This document shows, piece by piece, positions 54,504-64,000 of a stretch of 64,000 bases of DNA (its first letter is position 1; each line of letters starts with the position of its first letter). The position numbers and the translations under genes are program-made. The notes below the pieces were generated by a model. The model had not been told where the DNA came from and searched no databases. It saw nothing but the letters and a program-made list of their open reading frames with translations. Origin of the DNA: Orychophragmus violaceus (Eukaryota > Streptophyta > Magnoliopsida > Brassicales > Brassicaceae); assembly GCA_030180135.1 (NCBI GenBank), contig CM058233.1, positions 60,470,500 through 60,534,499 on the forward strand, written 5' to 3'.

Positions 54504-56267
54504 AACTGAAATTTAGAGACAATAGAGTTTTAGTTATTTAGTTCATAAAAGAGTAATCTTAACAACTTATAAGAAAACTCGCATTGCATTCAAAATTTCT
54601 TTGTTTAACCTCATAAGAATGCAATGATTCCGAGACCCATGTTCGACTAAAACCAAAGTGGGCCACTGGCCGTCACCCAGAATTAGCTTTACTTGGTAAG
54701 CATACACACAGCTAGTTATATCCTATATAACTCTCGGTTGTGGATTTGGCCCAAGGCCCAATTCACCAGATGTCTCAAGGCCCGGGACTCCCGATGGCCC
54801 AGTCAAGGAAACCAATCTCTTACAGCCAAATAATCACTAAAGTCTGGGACTCCCAATGAAATTAGTGACTATATACTACTTTACTTACGCAAAAACAGAC
54901 ACCTCACACTGTAAGCCATATCTGTAATTGAATAAGCGTTAAGTAGCTGACAAGATTGGGCAAGACATCCAAGCTTGATATTGGTTTTGAGGATTTTAGG
55001 TTTCAATAGATTTCCTCCCAAAAATAGAAGATTACTATTTTGGAAAACTTTCCATTTCAGGTAACTTACTAAATTTGGAAACTTTCTATTTAGGGAAACC
55101 TACTATTTTTAGAAATTTCCTAACATGCCAAAATTAGAAACTTCTAATATTAGAAGCTTTCTAATTTAATGTTTTATTAAAGTTTTTCGGTTGGGTCACA
55201 AATTATAGGCCCAATTCTTGGCCCAAGACCACAGAATTCCATTTGGCCCAATAATTTGACATAACCGAGTCGGTTCATTAATTCTGGTCCGAGACCAAAT
55301 TAACTACTAAATCCAACTGGTTATTTACTAAACCAGACCAGCTCTAAATTATTTGGTCCAACCAAATCAAACTTAGACCAGCCTTCGGTTTAGGTTAAAA
55401 TTCAATTTTGAATTTAAATCCGGTTTAACCAGAAATTAAATAATACCAATTGTATTAAATAATTTCCAGCAAACCGCGATTTGGGTTAACCGCTTGAACC
55501 ACCAATTAAATTGGATCGGTTCGGTTAAGTCCAAAATCAGGAAGAAATAGATTGGTCTAACCAATCAATTTTAGCTGATTTTGACCTAACTTGCGGGATA
55601 AGGCTAGTGACCATTGAAACGCGATCAGCCCAAGGCTCGATCGGTTCATGCGTCACGGGGTGGGATCGGTTTGATCGTTACAGCATCCGGCAATAACCAA
55701 TCGGTTTGATCGTTATACCCGGCATGCTTATCGATCGATTTCAATTATCAAATAAGATAAATCAACAATCCACTTTGACTTTTCAAATTCGATTCATACA
55801 TTACTTAAGCAAATCGAATGAAACTCAATCGTATGATACTCAATACATTAAACAATCACGATCATGACATTCACTAAGGACAAAACCGATTTTGACCTTT
55901 TTCCAAATCGTTTCATGACATCATCGAACGCTTACCTTGACCAATTAATTATCAATCGATTCATGCTATTCACTTGACTAACCAAACACGATTTTGTCTT
56001 TAGCTAAAACGATTTCCACATTGATTATTAGATCCATAATCGATCGCTTGTGATTCAATAATTGATCAAAGTCAAAACAAAGATCAATGACGACAAAGAC
56101 ATGCGATTACAAAACAAAGTCAAAAGTATTATGACAATTCCAATTTGACAATTCTAGGTTTTCAAAGTTTCAATCAATTTTACTCATTAAAATCGATTCA
56201 TCATACTAATAAACAACCTAGTATGATCCAAAAAGCAAAAACCTAATGACCTAGGCTCTGATACCAC
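54504..56267 (-). other. Long leader of element G with primer-binding site
   Basis: 1.76 kb without a convincing frame between the primer site and gag. Minus strand TGGTATCAGAGCC (about 56266-56254) next to the LTR is the initiator-Met tRNA site typical of copia elements. It contains a perfect 16-bp palindrome CTTCTAATATTAGAAG at 55141-55156 and many AACCGGTT/CGGTTTGATCG words. Confidence 0.8.
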
Positions 56268-56902
56268 TGAAGGATTATGTGTGTTCATGGTTTAATTCTC
56301 AGATTACAACCTAGCACATAATTATCTAAGATCTAGGTGATTTGCAGTTGAATCATAAACAGATCAGATTCATTACCTTGTGATTGCAGCGGATTGATCA
56401 AAGGAATGAAGAGATCTGCAAGAGCTGATAGAAACCGGCTCTTCCTAGGTATCCACACGCTTACTGGATCAGGCTGCTAGACCAAGCTGGAATGAACAGA
56501 GAGAGAGAGGACGGCTAGACCTAATAAAATCGCAGACACATCGTCTCACTGGCGCCTATCCTCTTCCTTATATGGGCCCAAGTAATTAAACTAATGGCCT
56601 ATTAGGCTTTTGGGCCCAAGACCCAAATCAGACAAAAGACTGTCTTTTGTCTGGCCCAATTCTCTGTACAAATACAGTAAATGCCTTGCATCTTACCGTA
56701 TTAATTCCATTTAACTTTCCCGTTAGCTATGGTGTGTGACCCTTTGGGATCATACAATACTGGCAATAAGTACTAAACTTATAGATCAAGAGCGGGCTCT
56801 AGCAAGTCATCATGATCACCTAGTATTTATGACTTATGTCTGATCTCGACACTTATCATACTTTCTAGAGATAGTACAGTAGATTTCAGGACATTCCCAA
56901 CA
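56268..56902 (-). repeat. 5' LTR of element G
   Basis: 635 bp, lacks 7 bp (CAAGCTA region) present in the 3' LTR. CTCAC follows. Confidence 0.95.
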
Positions 56903-56907
56903 CTCAC

Positions 56908-57113
56908 TTCCCTCGTTCGAATGGGGAGCCTTAGTGTTCTGAACAGGTAGATGCGAGGACGATGCTCGGCTTAAAATAGATGCGATGACTATGCTCGGCA
57001 TAAGAGAGATGCGAGGACAATGATCGGATTAAGTATGAAAGAAATGTTGCTCGCCATTGGACATGAGAAGTATGAAAAATATATTTTATTTAAGTATTGT
57101 GGTTGTGCCAACT
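56908..57113 (-). repeat. Element D, fourth piece: rest of tandem repeats
   Basis: Units of about 29 bp (GATGCGAGGACGATGCTCGG type) continue the array at 49530-49610 on the other side of G. Confidence 0.75.
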
Positions 57114-57162
57114 AAGACTGCCTATGTATCTTCCGAAGAAGAATCAAGTCACTCGTATTTCA
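57114..57162 (-). promoter_or_regulatory. Post-pol conserved hairpin, element D copy 1
   Basis: Sense (minus) strand inner stem TCTTC/GAAGA with loop TTCG, CTTGAT before and ATACATAGGCAG after. Outer arms are mutated (two mispairs). Confidence 0.5.
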
Positions 57163-57228
57163 TTACAAAGATAGGATAAGGAGTAAGCTCGGCGTAGCGA
57201 GCACAATTTTTTTGTAGATGTGCCGCTC

Positions 57229-57277
57229 AAGGCTGCCTACGTACCCATTGGAAAGGGATCAAGACACTCATAGTTCT
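57229..57277 (-). promoter_or_regulatory. Post-pol conserved hairpin, element D copy 2
   Basis: Sense (minus) strand outer arms CTATG and CGTAG, inner CCC/GGG around TTTCCAAT, then TACGTAGGCAGCC. Confidence 0.5.
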
Positions 57278-57329
57278 TGTTGATGGTGACGGAAATGTTA
57301 AAACGGTGATGGTTATGTCTAGTAGTGAT

Positions 57330-58990
57330 ATTGCTTTAGATTGGAGGAGTTCCACGAACGCGGTAGCGCCTTGACTTTCATTGATTCAATCTTGTAGACT
57401 CCGGGTTTGACGACCATTGTGATTTTGTACGGTCCTTCCTAGTGAGTGCCTAGCTTTCTTTCTCTACATTCTTTTGTGTTTTCGTAAAATTTTCGAAGGA
57501 CGTAATCACCCTGTTTGAAGTGACGTTCATGAACCTTCTTGTTTTAATAAAGAGCGGCCAGTTGTTGATAGTTCTGGATCTGTATCAAAGCTCGGTCGTG
57601 TTCTTCTTCGATCATGTCAAGAGTGGAAATGAGCATGGGGTGGCTCCAGTTGCGCGGCGGGGAGTTGTTCTGTGTGACCATAAGACTCCGTTTAGTTTTT
57701 TGGCCCAAACTCCCTACTTTTTATCCAATCGCTTTTTGATGCCGTCGATGATGGTTTTGTTGGTTGCCTCAGCTTGGACGTTCCCCTGAGGTTAGCATGG
57801 AGTTGACTTACTAAGTATGATCTACCACTTTTTGCAGAATCCTGCAAAGAGGTTGGATGCGAATTGGGATATGTTTTCCGTGATGGTAACACATGGTAAT
57901 CCATAACGGCAAATGATAGATTTTTAGACAGAGTTTTGAACTCAGATCTCATGGATTTCAACATAAGCTTTGGCCTTGACCCACTTGGTGAAGTAATCTT
58001 TCATGATTAGGAAAATCCTCTTTGGTTTAGAGCGTCAAGGGGATGACGATGGCCATCCATGTAGTGATGAGGATCACATTATAGATTACCGGCTTGTTGA
58101 GGACCATGAACTTTTCGAGCTTCGTGATTCTGAAGATGTAAACATGTAATTTGATCGTGCCGATTGTAAAGGTTGTTTCGTATGTGAACTGTAAAGGGCT
58201 TGACAGTTAACTTGATGTGTCTTCTTTGATTTTCATCTTCTTTAGAGCTTCTTTGAAGATCAAATCAATCGAGCTGCTTGTGTCAACTAGGAACCGTGAT
58301 ACCTCACAATTTCCAATGAGGAGTTCAATCACTAGGGAATCATTTTGGGGTAGATGTGTACCCTCGAGGTCGTCGTCAGTGAAGAGGTGGTTCATCAGTG
58401 ATTGGTCTCGGAGATCTTTGTGCGGTTATGGCTTTGCACTCATATTCCTTGATCGACCTGAGGAATCATTGCAGGTGAGTAAACCACACATAATCATTTT
58501 GATTTGGCGTACAGCACGAGGTGCCTCATCGTCGTCGTCATGATCGTCGCAGTGACGTTTTGGAGTGTGTTAGTGTCGGAAGGGCGACATTGTTTTTTGC
58601 TTTGCTTGGGTGAGCATTGTTCACGTTTTTTGTTTTGCTTCTCTTGATGTTACTCACTGTTGAGCTGTCTACGTTCCTACGTTCTTCCATGGTGGTCTAC
58701 AGCTTCCCTTTTTTGAAGTGTAAGAACAATGAATCCTTCAGATGACAGCATGATGTCGTATTGTGAGAGGTTTTTTTGTGGTAATCGAAATAGTGTTGTG
58801 AGATTTTCCGTTCCAATTACGGAGGTGGTGGTGGTGGCGATTTTTCTTTCGTGTAGTGAGTCCATTTGTACCATGGTTTGGACGGTGGGTGTTAGGTTCA
58901 GTGTCGTCGATGATCGTAGTGGTCGGTTTTGTATTTTTGATCGCTTTTCTCATTGTGTTGTCGTGGTTCGTGGTAGACATCTCTTTTGCC
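57330..58990 (-). pseudogene. pol and gag remnants of element D, with internal deletion
   Basis: 57330-58020 is the integrase C-terminal third (the region of the H/R-T-T-P-R motif, and 'GNVQAEATNK'-like sequence near 57780), broken. At about 58030 it joins directly to protease (58395-58207, SLVIELLIGNCEVSRFLVDTSSSIDLIF, the catalytic DTG changed to DTS). The segment coding reverse transcriptase, RNase H and the integrase core, present in C between about 12720 and 15380, is gone. 58440-58990 matches the C Gag tail region (acidic stretch complementary to CATCGTCGTCGTCATGATCG). Confidence 0.72.
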
Positions 58991-59595
58991 GGTCGACTTA
59001 TATGTCTCATGGTTTCGATTGGGCCTCACTTAATGTTTTGAAAACGGCCCATTTTAATTTAAAACTAAAGAAATTGGGCCACAAAAATCATAAACACGTA
59101 ATAATAATTAAATCAGATAATTTAATATGGGCCGTAACACAAAATATGGCACCCGTAAATTGCCTTCAACTTAAGGTTTACAATACACTCTAAAGCTCAA
59201 GCGTCAAGCTTGAATCTGGATCTAAAAACAGATCTAAAGAATTTTTTCCAGAAAAATTTGAAAATTTATAATATTTTTTAGAAAACCAAAACCTTATGAA
59301 CACTAATTTTCCACCTTAAAAACTCATAAACTTTCTTTAGATCAAAGTCTAAACAACAACATCAAATTTTAAATATCCATGAATACAGATTTAATCTCAA
59401 AACCTTAAGAAAAATTAAGATTCAACATCTGAAATTTTCACCCAATGATTAAATCCAAATTTTTTAACAAAATAACCTTATTTCCATAAACTTAAATTTA
59501 ATCCTCCAAAATTTTCAATAAATAATTAAATCTCAATTTCTTGAAAATAAACATGATTATCAAACAGAAATTGAACATGGTGCTCTGATACCAAC
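58991..59595 (-). other. Leader fragment of copia-like element H
   Basis: Minus strand begins GTTGGTATCAGAGCACCATG next to the H LTR, an initiator-Met primer site, then continues A/T-rich without a frame. The junction with D is near 59000. The rest of the element body is missing. Confidence 0.6.
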
Positions 59596-60023
59596 TGTTA
59601 ATATTATTTATGATTTCTAAAAACCATAAATTATGTCAGTCTTCAAATGATATCAACATAAGTAGAAGTGTACCTTTTAGATCCATGGATTTTGAACTGA
59701 ATTTGGCTATGACTCTTCCGCAACAAACTCATTATAGCTTTATGTCTCTACTGATGGGATGCAAAGAGTTTTTGTATTTCTGATTATGGTTCTTGTGTGG
59801 ACCATAACCTTCTAATTACAATAATTACAATAGAACAATTTATAATTTTGCTCTTCATCAAATTAGGAATTACTCAATGTATTCACACAATAAATTTTCA
59901 TAACACTTATGCTCCATAGTCCTTTATTCTTTACCAAAGTGACCACATAAGTTTTGACTTTTTAATATAATGACTCTAACACAATAATAATACATGTGTG
60001 ACCCTAAAATGACTTTTTACATA
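59596..60023 (-). repeat. LTR of element H (partial or complete)
   Basis: The plus-strand start TGTTAATATT is set by the adjoining primer site, so this is the 5' LTR of a minus-oriented element. The other edge is obscured by hAT-like element K at 60024; LTR sequence may continue after 61454. Confidence 0.6.
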
Positions 60024-60295
60024 CAGTGCCGACCCGGCCTAGTTTGGCGCCTAAAGAAAACTAAAAAATGCTACCTTAGTTAAGCATACAACCATTTTCC
60101 CGAAAGTTTGAGATAAATACCAAATCCTGAAACCAAAGAATAACATTGTTGTTATGCGAGGAGTACATTTGCGAGAGATATGAAAGTAAGAGTTTGAATC
60201 AGCATTTAGTAAAAACATTGAAAATTTCCATCAAACTACAATATGATTCAAGCAAAAAGGTTTACAAAAAAAAAAAAAATAATAATAATAATAAT

Positions 60296-60371
<76 letters not shown>

Positions 60372-61446
60372 TGCCAAATTTGGAGCAGTCCATCAAACAT
60401 TAGTAGAGATGATAGTCAAAACCAAAGAATTGGCAAAGACATAAGTTCCCAAAATTTAAGTGAAACGTCACTGAAACCAATAGTCAAGGGGATTCATGAA
60501 ATCTTACACTCAGGACCGATACACAACAAGTCAATACAATTGACATATTTGTTCTGCAACAATGAAACAATGAACAAATCGAGCAAAATTTATTAAAAAC
60601 TAAAAGTTAAAGTATGAAGTTTTTAAGGAGGGATTTCATGGAAATAAAAACACAATTCGAATAATGCATAAACTTGTGATGATATGTGTACATCAACCAA
60701 TGTAGAAAACTTTTCAACAATTAAGGTCATTGAGAAAACGTAATCAAAATTCATATATTGACAAAGAAAAAACAAACTTCCAAATCATAGCTGAGAAAAT
60801 CAATTAATTTACACTAACAAAAACAAAATAAGTATGACGGATTCAAATTCCTTGTATTTATGAATCGTTTTCCAGGATTCTAAGCAAAGATTATGCGGAA
60901 ACAAAACCCAAAATTTTTGAATCAACAAGATCTCAATATATCAACAAAAACGCAATTAAAAGATCAAATTCACATCTCAAAACATTAAAGTGAGATGCAA
61001 CATATGAGAATATTAATGATAGAGAAAATTTACCGATGAAAGAGTGATAGAAATAGAGAAGGAAAACGAGGATGACTCTAATTCGAATTTAGATTTACAA
61101 TTTGAATGAGCATTCATTGGGAAAAATAACAAATGTCAAGGTGATCATGCTTCCTTTAACATATTTTTGCTATCTATTTAAAGTTTTGATTCTATAGATT
61201 GGAGAAGGTAGAAGAACGAGATTTTGGGATTTTGAAATCGATTGTGATTTTTATGTTTTCAAAACATCATTGTTTTGTATAGTTAATTATGTTTAACTTT
61301 ATTAAACGAGAGTTTGTGTGGCAAAAAAAAAAAGCAAAGGTTGGGGTTTGAACTCGTCAACTATGGTGTAGATTGGCAAACTCACAAACCACTATTTTGA
61401 CGTCTAAAGCGCTTGCTTCATGAGTTTTACCCCAGGGCCAGTCCTG
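60024..61446. mobile_element. Element K: hAT-like non-autonomous element
   Basis: Ends CAGTGCCGACCCGGCC and, on the other strand, CAGGACTGGCCCTGGG, both variants of the CAGGGCCGGCCC hAT terminus. Flanked by TTTACATA (60016-60023) and CTTACATA (61447-61454), 7 of 8 matching. 1423 bp, no transposase. It includes a long AAT microsatellite. Confidence 0.72.
60278..60369. repeat. AAT microsatellite
   Basis: About 30 AAT units with one interruption, preceded by a poly-A run (60265-60278). The Asn- or Ile-rich frames here are artefacts. Confidence 0.95.
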
Positions 61447-62150
61447 CTTACATATATACTTCTTTTTAAGCGGGGAATTATGGAGCAACAAAATTGAACT
61501 TACTTTTAGTTCTCTTATATTCTCTTTCACAATATAAAACTCAAGATTTGCCTTTGGAACTGCAAAAGTGCTATATAAATATCAGTACACATATCAAGAA
61601 GTTTACAAACGTGTCTTGTGTTCGTAAGTAATCATAGCAAGGAAACAAAAAAAATAAAAAAAGTCATGCTCTATTTTCATGTTTCATTGCAGCCAACGCC
61701 TCCCTTTTTGTAGACACTTGCATATTTTACTGAGTGTCTAGTAATCGAACACGGTGGTTGCAGTGGGAGAGATGTATTGAATTGGCACGAGTAGTCTAGA
61801 ATCGATCTGAAGAAGTATAAGGTATTGGATGGTGGTGAGGAGGTGGATTCCATGACGGAAGAAGGAGATTCAGAGACTGAAATTTCGTCTCGGAAGACTA
61901 AAATTTCTGCATCTGGTGTGGACACAACTACACAAGAGATTTGGGACATTATGGCTCATCTAGGGATTAAAAGCGCAATGGAAAAATCAATAATGAACGT
62001 CTGGCCCGCGAGAAAAAAAATGGGGTGGGGATTAAATGCAAGTTCGATATAAAGATTTACGTCTTTAAAAATTGTTTTGCTTGACAAGGAGGTAAGTTGT
62101 TGTATACAGTCTGACAAATCTGAAAAATGTTATATGTGTTTTATGTGTTA
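61447..62150. other. Unassigned sequence after element K
   Basis: A 75-codon frame at 61825-62052 (MDGGEEVDSMTEEGDSETE) has no family I recognise and no supporting context. The rest is A/T-rich. Part may be the remainder of H. Confidence 0.4.
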
Positions 62151-62159
62151 TAGCTTGAT

Positions 62160-62640
62160 TATCTTCGTCGCATGAAACTATTATTCAAGGTTATGTTCAT
62201 CCATCTTTCCGGTGAATTTTTGATGATGATTTATTTGAAGGGGATATTATTGAGATATTCAATTTTAAAATTTGAACATCTAAGGGTGGTTATAAAATTC
62301 TGCTCATAAATTCGTCATGGTTTTAACAGAAAGATGTAGGGGTTGTTCCATTCAAAACATTCCAAAACAAATATATTTTGAAAATTTCATTTTATGAATT
62401 ATGAAATCATGTATGGAATTGTTGAGGACAACACTAAATTATATGGTATGTACTTTATATTTTATTAAAATTATGTTTTGTAGGAACTTTTTTAATATGG
62501 TGGCATGTATGTATATGTTATTGGATATATCAAATACATTGACAAAAATGATGTGCATTTTCATAATCAACCAGTCATTAGAAATGTTATATTAACTATT
62601 GTGTTGGAAGGGTGAGTATGCTCTGTGTATATTATCGTTT
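62160..62640 (+). pseudogene. Possible replication-protein-A-like (OB-fold) pseudogene
   Basis: Across frames one can read IQGYVHPSF, FEGDIIEIFNFKI, GGYKILL, VVPFKTF, YGIVEDN and then VIGYIKYIDKNDVHFHN with NVILTIVLEG. That order (start of an OB fold, GGY, FKTF, DVIG-type second OB fold, TIVLEG) is what plant RPA1-like and Helitron-associated RPA fragments show. An interval from GTATGT (62445) to TTTTGTAG (62484) could be an intron. Several stops. The assignment is weak. Confidence 0.4.
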
Positions 62641-64000
62641 ATTTACATGTTACTGTATTTATGATTTCTCTTGTTGTAGTATTGAGTTTATTTTGATTAA
62701 CTATTTTATCATGACGAGTGTAGTGAGATGGATTTGTGAGGTGTTGTTTCTTTGAAACACTCTATTTCCACCAAATTTTATTTAAATCCATATTTTTATT
62801 TTGTAAACATGTTTAAATCAATGTTGATATTATATGTATCATTGAGTCTAGTACTTTTTGATGTTCAATAATATTAATTTTTAACTATTTATTTAAAAAT
62901 ATAGGTTAATGTATGAAAAATGCTTGTTGCATTTTGAACGTTTAGTAGAAATTTACAATGTTAATATTCATAAATATTATGTGTGTATTGATTTGATAAT
63001 GTCTGATCGTGCATGGGATGCATCATCCACGGTTTCGTCAGTATGTTCGTTTAAGAGAAAGACTAAGTCTATAAACACCTTGTTGGTTTGTTCTTTATCA
63101 AACAAAATGAGATATGATGATCATTCGTTCCGAATGCAAGTTTTTTTTAGTTTTATATCCTTTAGTTTGAAACAATTGTATTTTTTTTAATATTGGCTTA
63201 GCGGTTCATTTTCTTATTAAAGTATGTACTATTATACCATGGTCAACATTTATTTGTCTGTTCTAATTCAAGAGGTTTGTAAAATCACCCATTAACGAAT
63301 TTTTACATGTTTTATAACATCTTATAATATATTAAACAAGTTATTATTCGCCTATGATTTTTCCGACCTTCAAAATCACCCATCAACAGATACAATCTCT
63401 ACAATTTTTAATTGAATTGTTGTCAATTTCACTAACATTTCCTACCGAATGGTATAACTGTTAACTATGTTTATTTTTATGGTTTTAAACTCGATTTATT
63501 TTGTTTATTTATGTGTGCAGTCTTATACCCTAGGTGTCGCCTTCTCCTGCTATTGGCGTTGATTTGGTGCTTAGAGATGGTGGCTATGGAATGACCTTTG
63601 ACTTCTTCTTCTGATGGTTGTATTTCAGATGTCGGTTTTGAGTTTTGTTTTCCGACAGAATGGCTCTTGATATTGGTCGTGTAATGTGGCTTTCTTTTCT
63701 GAACGGTTAAGGGTCTCGAGATTTGGTGTGACGAGTTATGGGTTTGTGAACATTAGTTTGAGTAATGTGTCTTGGAGCGCTTTGAGGTGCTCTCGGGTTA
63801 CGGAGGTGCGGTGATGCTTTGCCCGGTTCTTAAATCGATTTTTTCCGAATGTATGCGATCCTCTTTGTCGCTCTTCTTGCATGCTCGGACATCTCGTTTT
63901 AGTCTGGTGGTGTTGGCTACGGGTCTCCCAAGCTGCTTGTTCCATGTATCATTTCCTTTGATCTCGTTGTTTGGGGCCTTTGTTTTGCGAATATTTTCCA
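62641..64000. other. Unassigned sequence at right edge
   Basis: A/T-rich to about 63500, then more balanced. Frames at 62909-63190 and 63736-63945 match no family known to me and lack supporting context. No repeat boundary found. Confidence 0.4.

Larger units (their letters stand above)
49616..56902 (-). mobile_element. Element G: Ty1/copia retrotransposon, recent insertion with decayed interior
   Basis: 7287 bp, perfect CTCAC duplication (49611-49615, 56903-56907). LTRs of 642 and 635 bp differ by two substitutions and one 7-bp indel. Minus order: 5' LTR, initiator-Met primer site, 1.76-kb leader, gag, protease, integrase, reverse transcriptase, RNase H, polypurine tract, 3' LTR. Integrase before reverse transcriptase identifies Ty1/copia. 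Coding parts other than gag are badly broken. Confidence 0.95.
20195..59000 (-). mobile_element. Element D: fragmented Tat-lineage retrotransposon hosting E, B and G
   Basis: D is minus-oriented and lies in four pieces: 20195-23874, 39496-40031, 49278-49615 and 56908 to about 59000. In that order they align with contiguous element C: 3' LTR, antisense ORF, 3' region, tandem repeats, two hairpins, integrase end, protease, gag tail. The pieces are separated by complete elements E, B and G. A further internal deletion removed reverse transcriptase, RNase H and most of integrase. The right end (5' LTR) is missing; copia remnant H follows. Confidence 0.85.

Noticed and set aside
58729..59193. 154-codon plus-strand frame, Val/Phe-rich
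   Set aside because: Spans the D gag tail (antisense) and the H leader junction, so it cannot be one gene.
60146..60596. Asn-rich and Ile-rich frames
   Set aside because: Direct translation of the AAT microsatellite.
1..64000. tRNA, rRNA or conserved small RNA genes
   Set aside because: I looked for tRNA-like arms and rRNA words on both strands and saw none beyond primer-binding sites. A covariance-model search would be decisive.

Overview
Plant nuclear DNA, almost certainly from a Brassicaceae species: repeat-rich, probably pericentromeric heterochromatin. The evidence is Tat- and Athila-lineage Ty3/gypsy elements, a SIMPLEHAT-like hAT with the usual CCGGTTCGG filler, a Ty1/copia element with an initiator-Met primer site, and no recognisable host gene. 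Nothing looks bacterial or organellar. Most of the 64 kb is a nested stack of transposable elements, named here A to K.

Left block (1-18059), minus-oriented. Element A (Tat, running off the left edge to 9326) has an intact 1146-codon pol, a frameshifted gag and an antisense ORF. It sits in the antisense ORF of an older relative, element C (9327-18059), which also carries a 627-bp SIMPLEHAT-like insertion (9802-10428, perfect 8-bp duplication). An AT-rich island follows (18060-20194).

Central block (20195 to about 59000). Element D, a minus-oriented relative of C, is split into four pieces by three insertions: E (23875-39495, minus, LTRs over 3 kb), B (40032-49272, plus, same family as A, duplication GATAT) and G (49616-56902, minus, Ty1/copia, duplication CTCAC). 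E is itself split by F (28797-35153, plus, Athila-like, duplication TCTAC). The D pieces align in order with uninterrupted C, which supplies a paralogous unfilled site for B. LTR pairs compared by eye give an age order: G youngest (2 substitutions plus a 7-bp indel), then B (about 9 in 536), then F (about 24 in 1145), with E older.

Right block (59000-64000): remains of a copia element (H), a hAT-like non-autonomous element with a long AAT microsatellite (K), and low-complexity DNA with a faint replication-protein-A-like pseudogene.

The most interesting signals are functional devices inside the retroelements: (1) a UAG CAA UUA readthrough-type stop between protease and reverse transcriptase, in frame and conserved in A and B; (2) a short hairpin just after pol in A, B, C and D, with covarying stem sequence; (3) a five-exon antisense gene in B whose introns restore one continuous 689-aa frame; (4) TCGATCGA palindromes in F repeated as pairs about 21 bp apart in both coding and non-coding DNA; (5) palindrome and hairpin arrays in the E LTRs; (6) a long G homopolymer exactly at the Gag-protease junction of A and B.
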